From the NCBI GenBank assembly GCA_020056865.1, contig JAGVGX010000052.1, positions 1-5,317 of the forward strand: DNA of 5,317 nucleotides, written 5' to 3'. The notes below the pieces were generated by a model that saw nothing but the letters and a program-made list of their open reading frames with translations, was not told where the DNA came from and did not search any database. This document shows positions 4,190-5,317 of the stretch, piece by piece. How positions within the stretch are numbered: the first letter of the stretch is position 1; each line of letters begins with the position of its first letter. The stretch is from Desulfobacterales bacterium. GTDB taxonomy: Bacteria; Desulfobacterota; Desulfobacteria; Desulfobacterales; BuS5. A program made the translations under genes and the position numbers.

Positions 4190-5317
4190 TTATTGTCCTA
4201 TCAAAGATTTTATTTTTAACGACAATTCATCAAGCTGCGCCTTGCTCGTTTCTGAAGGTGCATTAGTAAGCAAACATGCTGCTTTTTGTGTTTTCGGAAA
4301 TGGCATAACATCGCGTATGGAGTGTTGCCTGCAAAGAATCATCACCAGTCTGTCAAAACCAAACGCCATTCCTCCATGAGGCGGAGCACCGGAATCAAGT
4401 GCTGAAAGAAGAAACCCGAATTTTTCATTATATTCATCTTTGTTCATACCAAGGGCTTTAAACACCTTTTGCTGAAGCTGGTTTTGATGAATACGTATGC
4501 TTCCGCCGCCAATCTCTGATCCGTTTAAAACCAGATCGTATGCCCTTGATATAACGGCAAGTGGATCTGTTTCTAATAATTCGTAATGATCTTCAATTGG
4601 TGATGTAAATGGGTGGTGAAGCGCCTGATATCTTTTTTCAAGCTCGTCGTATTCAAGCAAAGGAAAATGGGTTACCCATACAAAATTAAATTCATTTTCA
4701 TCAATAAGGCCAAGCCGTTTACCTAAAAGATTTCTCAAGTTCCCCAGAGCTTCATTGGTAACATGGGGGTGATCAGCAACAAAAAAGACCAGATCACCTG
4801 GTTCCATGTGTGCCTTTTCAGCAAGGGCATCTTTTTCTTCATCTGTAAAAAATTTTGCTATGGGTGACTGCCATGCATCTTCCCGAACCTTTATCCATGC
4901 CAGGCCTTTGGCTCGATAAATTGACACAAACTCTGTCAGATCATCAATGTCTTTTCTTGAAAAATCACTACACCCTTTTGCATTTAAAACCTTAACGATC
5001 CCTCCTTTTTTTATGGCATTAGCAAACACCTTAAAACCTGAATCCTTCATGATATCCGATATATCCACCAGCTCAAGTCCAAAGCGAACATCGGGTTTGT
5101 CAAGGCCATAGCGGTCTATGGCACTGTGATAGGTCATGCGGGGAAACGGAACGGTTAAGTGCATATCAAGGACATCTTTAAAAAGATGCTTAATCATATT
5201 TTCAGCTACACGCATGACGTCATCTTCACCCACAAAAGACATCTCCATATCAATCTGGGTAAATTCGGGCTGTCTGTCTGCCCTGAGGTCTTCATCCCTG
5301 AAACAGCGAACAATCTG
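4190..5317 (-). CDS. aspS: Aspartyl-tRNA synthetase, C-terminal 375 residues; 5' end outside window
   Basis: This class II synthetase attaches aspartate to tRNA-Asp in the cytoplasm. The frame is open to the window edge, so the Met at 5248 is internal. Numbering from the edge: motif 2 spans 6-25 (FRDEDLRADRQPEFTQID, with the conserved FR and PEFTQ.D). The bacterial GAD insertion domain lies at about 85-195. The AspRS signature SGAPPHGG is at 309-316, and motif 3 (GMAFGFDRLVMIL) follows directly with its ATP-binding Arg at 323. The normal C-terminus ends at the TAA at 4190-4192. About 215 residues are missing from the usual 590-600: the OB-fold anticodon-binding domain, motif 1 and the flipping loop. 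Those parts decide whether the enzyme also charges tRNA-Asn, so this cannot be settled here. No damage is seen. The insertion domain and SGAPPHGG exclude AsnRS and the archaeal/eukaryotic type. Confidence 0.97.
   Translation of the reverse strand, partial: QIVRCFRDEDLRADRQPEFTQIDMEMSFVGEDDVMRVAENMIKHLFKDVLDMHLTVPFPRMTYHSAIDRYGLDKPDVRFGLELVDISDIMKDSGFKVFANAIKKGGIVKVLNAKGCSDFSRKDIDDLTEFVSIYRAKGLAWIKVREDAWQSPIAKFFTDEEKDALAEKAHMEPGDLVFFVADHPHVTNEALGNLRNLLGKRLGLIDENEFNFVWVTHFPLLEYDELEKRYQALHHPFTSPIEDHYELLETDPLAVISRAYDLVLNGSEIGGGSIRIHQNQLQQKVFKALGMNKDEYNEKFGFLLSALDSGAPPHGGMAFGFDRLVMILCRQHSIRDVMPFPKTQKAACLLTNAPSETSKAQLDELSLKIKSLIGQ

Noticed and set aside
4182..4379. 65-codon plus-strand frame over the end of aspS
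   Set aside because: It is antisense to conserved aspS codons including motif 3.
5246..5248. ATG as start of aspS
   Set aside because: It lies inside class II motif 2, and the frame continues to the window edge with conserved motif residues.

Overview
The window looks like bacterial chromosome, probably from a sulfate-reducing or related deltaproteobacterium (Desulfobacterota). That placement rests on my recollection of relatives of the small broken gene at 2642-2993 and of the 8-bp repeat block at 3481-3504; no search was run. Two well-preserved housekeeping-type genes flank about 1.5 kb of eroded DNA.

Layout. 1-2535 (+) is most of a large periplasmic-type M16 zinc metalloprotease; its first part, including the HXXEH motif, lies before the window. 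2642-2993 (+) is a broken gene, apparently with an internal deletion and frameshift. 3028-3370 (+) is a small secreted peptidoglycan-binding-domain protein whose frame is broken by one extra G in a five-G run. 3371-3635 is AT-rich and non-coding, with a 15-bp direct repeat, a hairpin, three 8-bp tandem units and an 11-bp inverted repeat. 3636-3825 is a 190-bp miniature insertion element: IS3-like inverted ends and a 31-codon frame (-) that appears to join the start of orfA to the end of orfB. 3826-3906 (-) is the N-terminal stub of a P4-type tyrosine integrase with a lost start codon and an in-frame stop; it ends at the exact base where the miniature element begins. 3947-3983 is a terminator, 4010-4085 (-) is tRNA-Asn(GUU) with its own promoter at 4101-4129, and 4190-5317 (-) is the C-terminal two thirds of aspartyl-tRNA synthetase, aspS.

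How it fits together. My reading is that tRNA-Asn served as attachment site for an integrative element. The integrase start still sits about 100 bp beyond the tRNA 3' end, in the same direction, as is usual for P4-type integrases. An IS3-family element entered the integrase gene; later the IS lost its interior and the DNA beyond it, including the rest of the integrase, was lost as well. The broken genes between the protease and the IS scar may be leftovers of the same process or old native genes. The aspS/tRNA-Asn pairing is also notable, because many bacteria make Asn-tRNA through a non-discriminating AspRS plus GatCAB; the window does not show which AspRS type this is.
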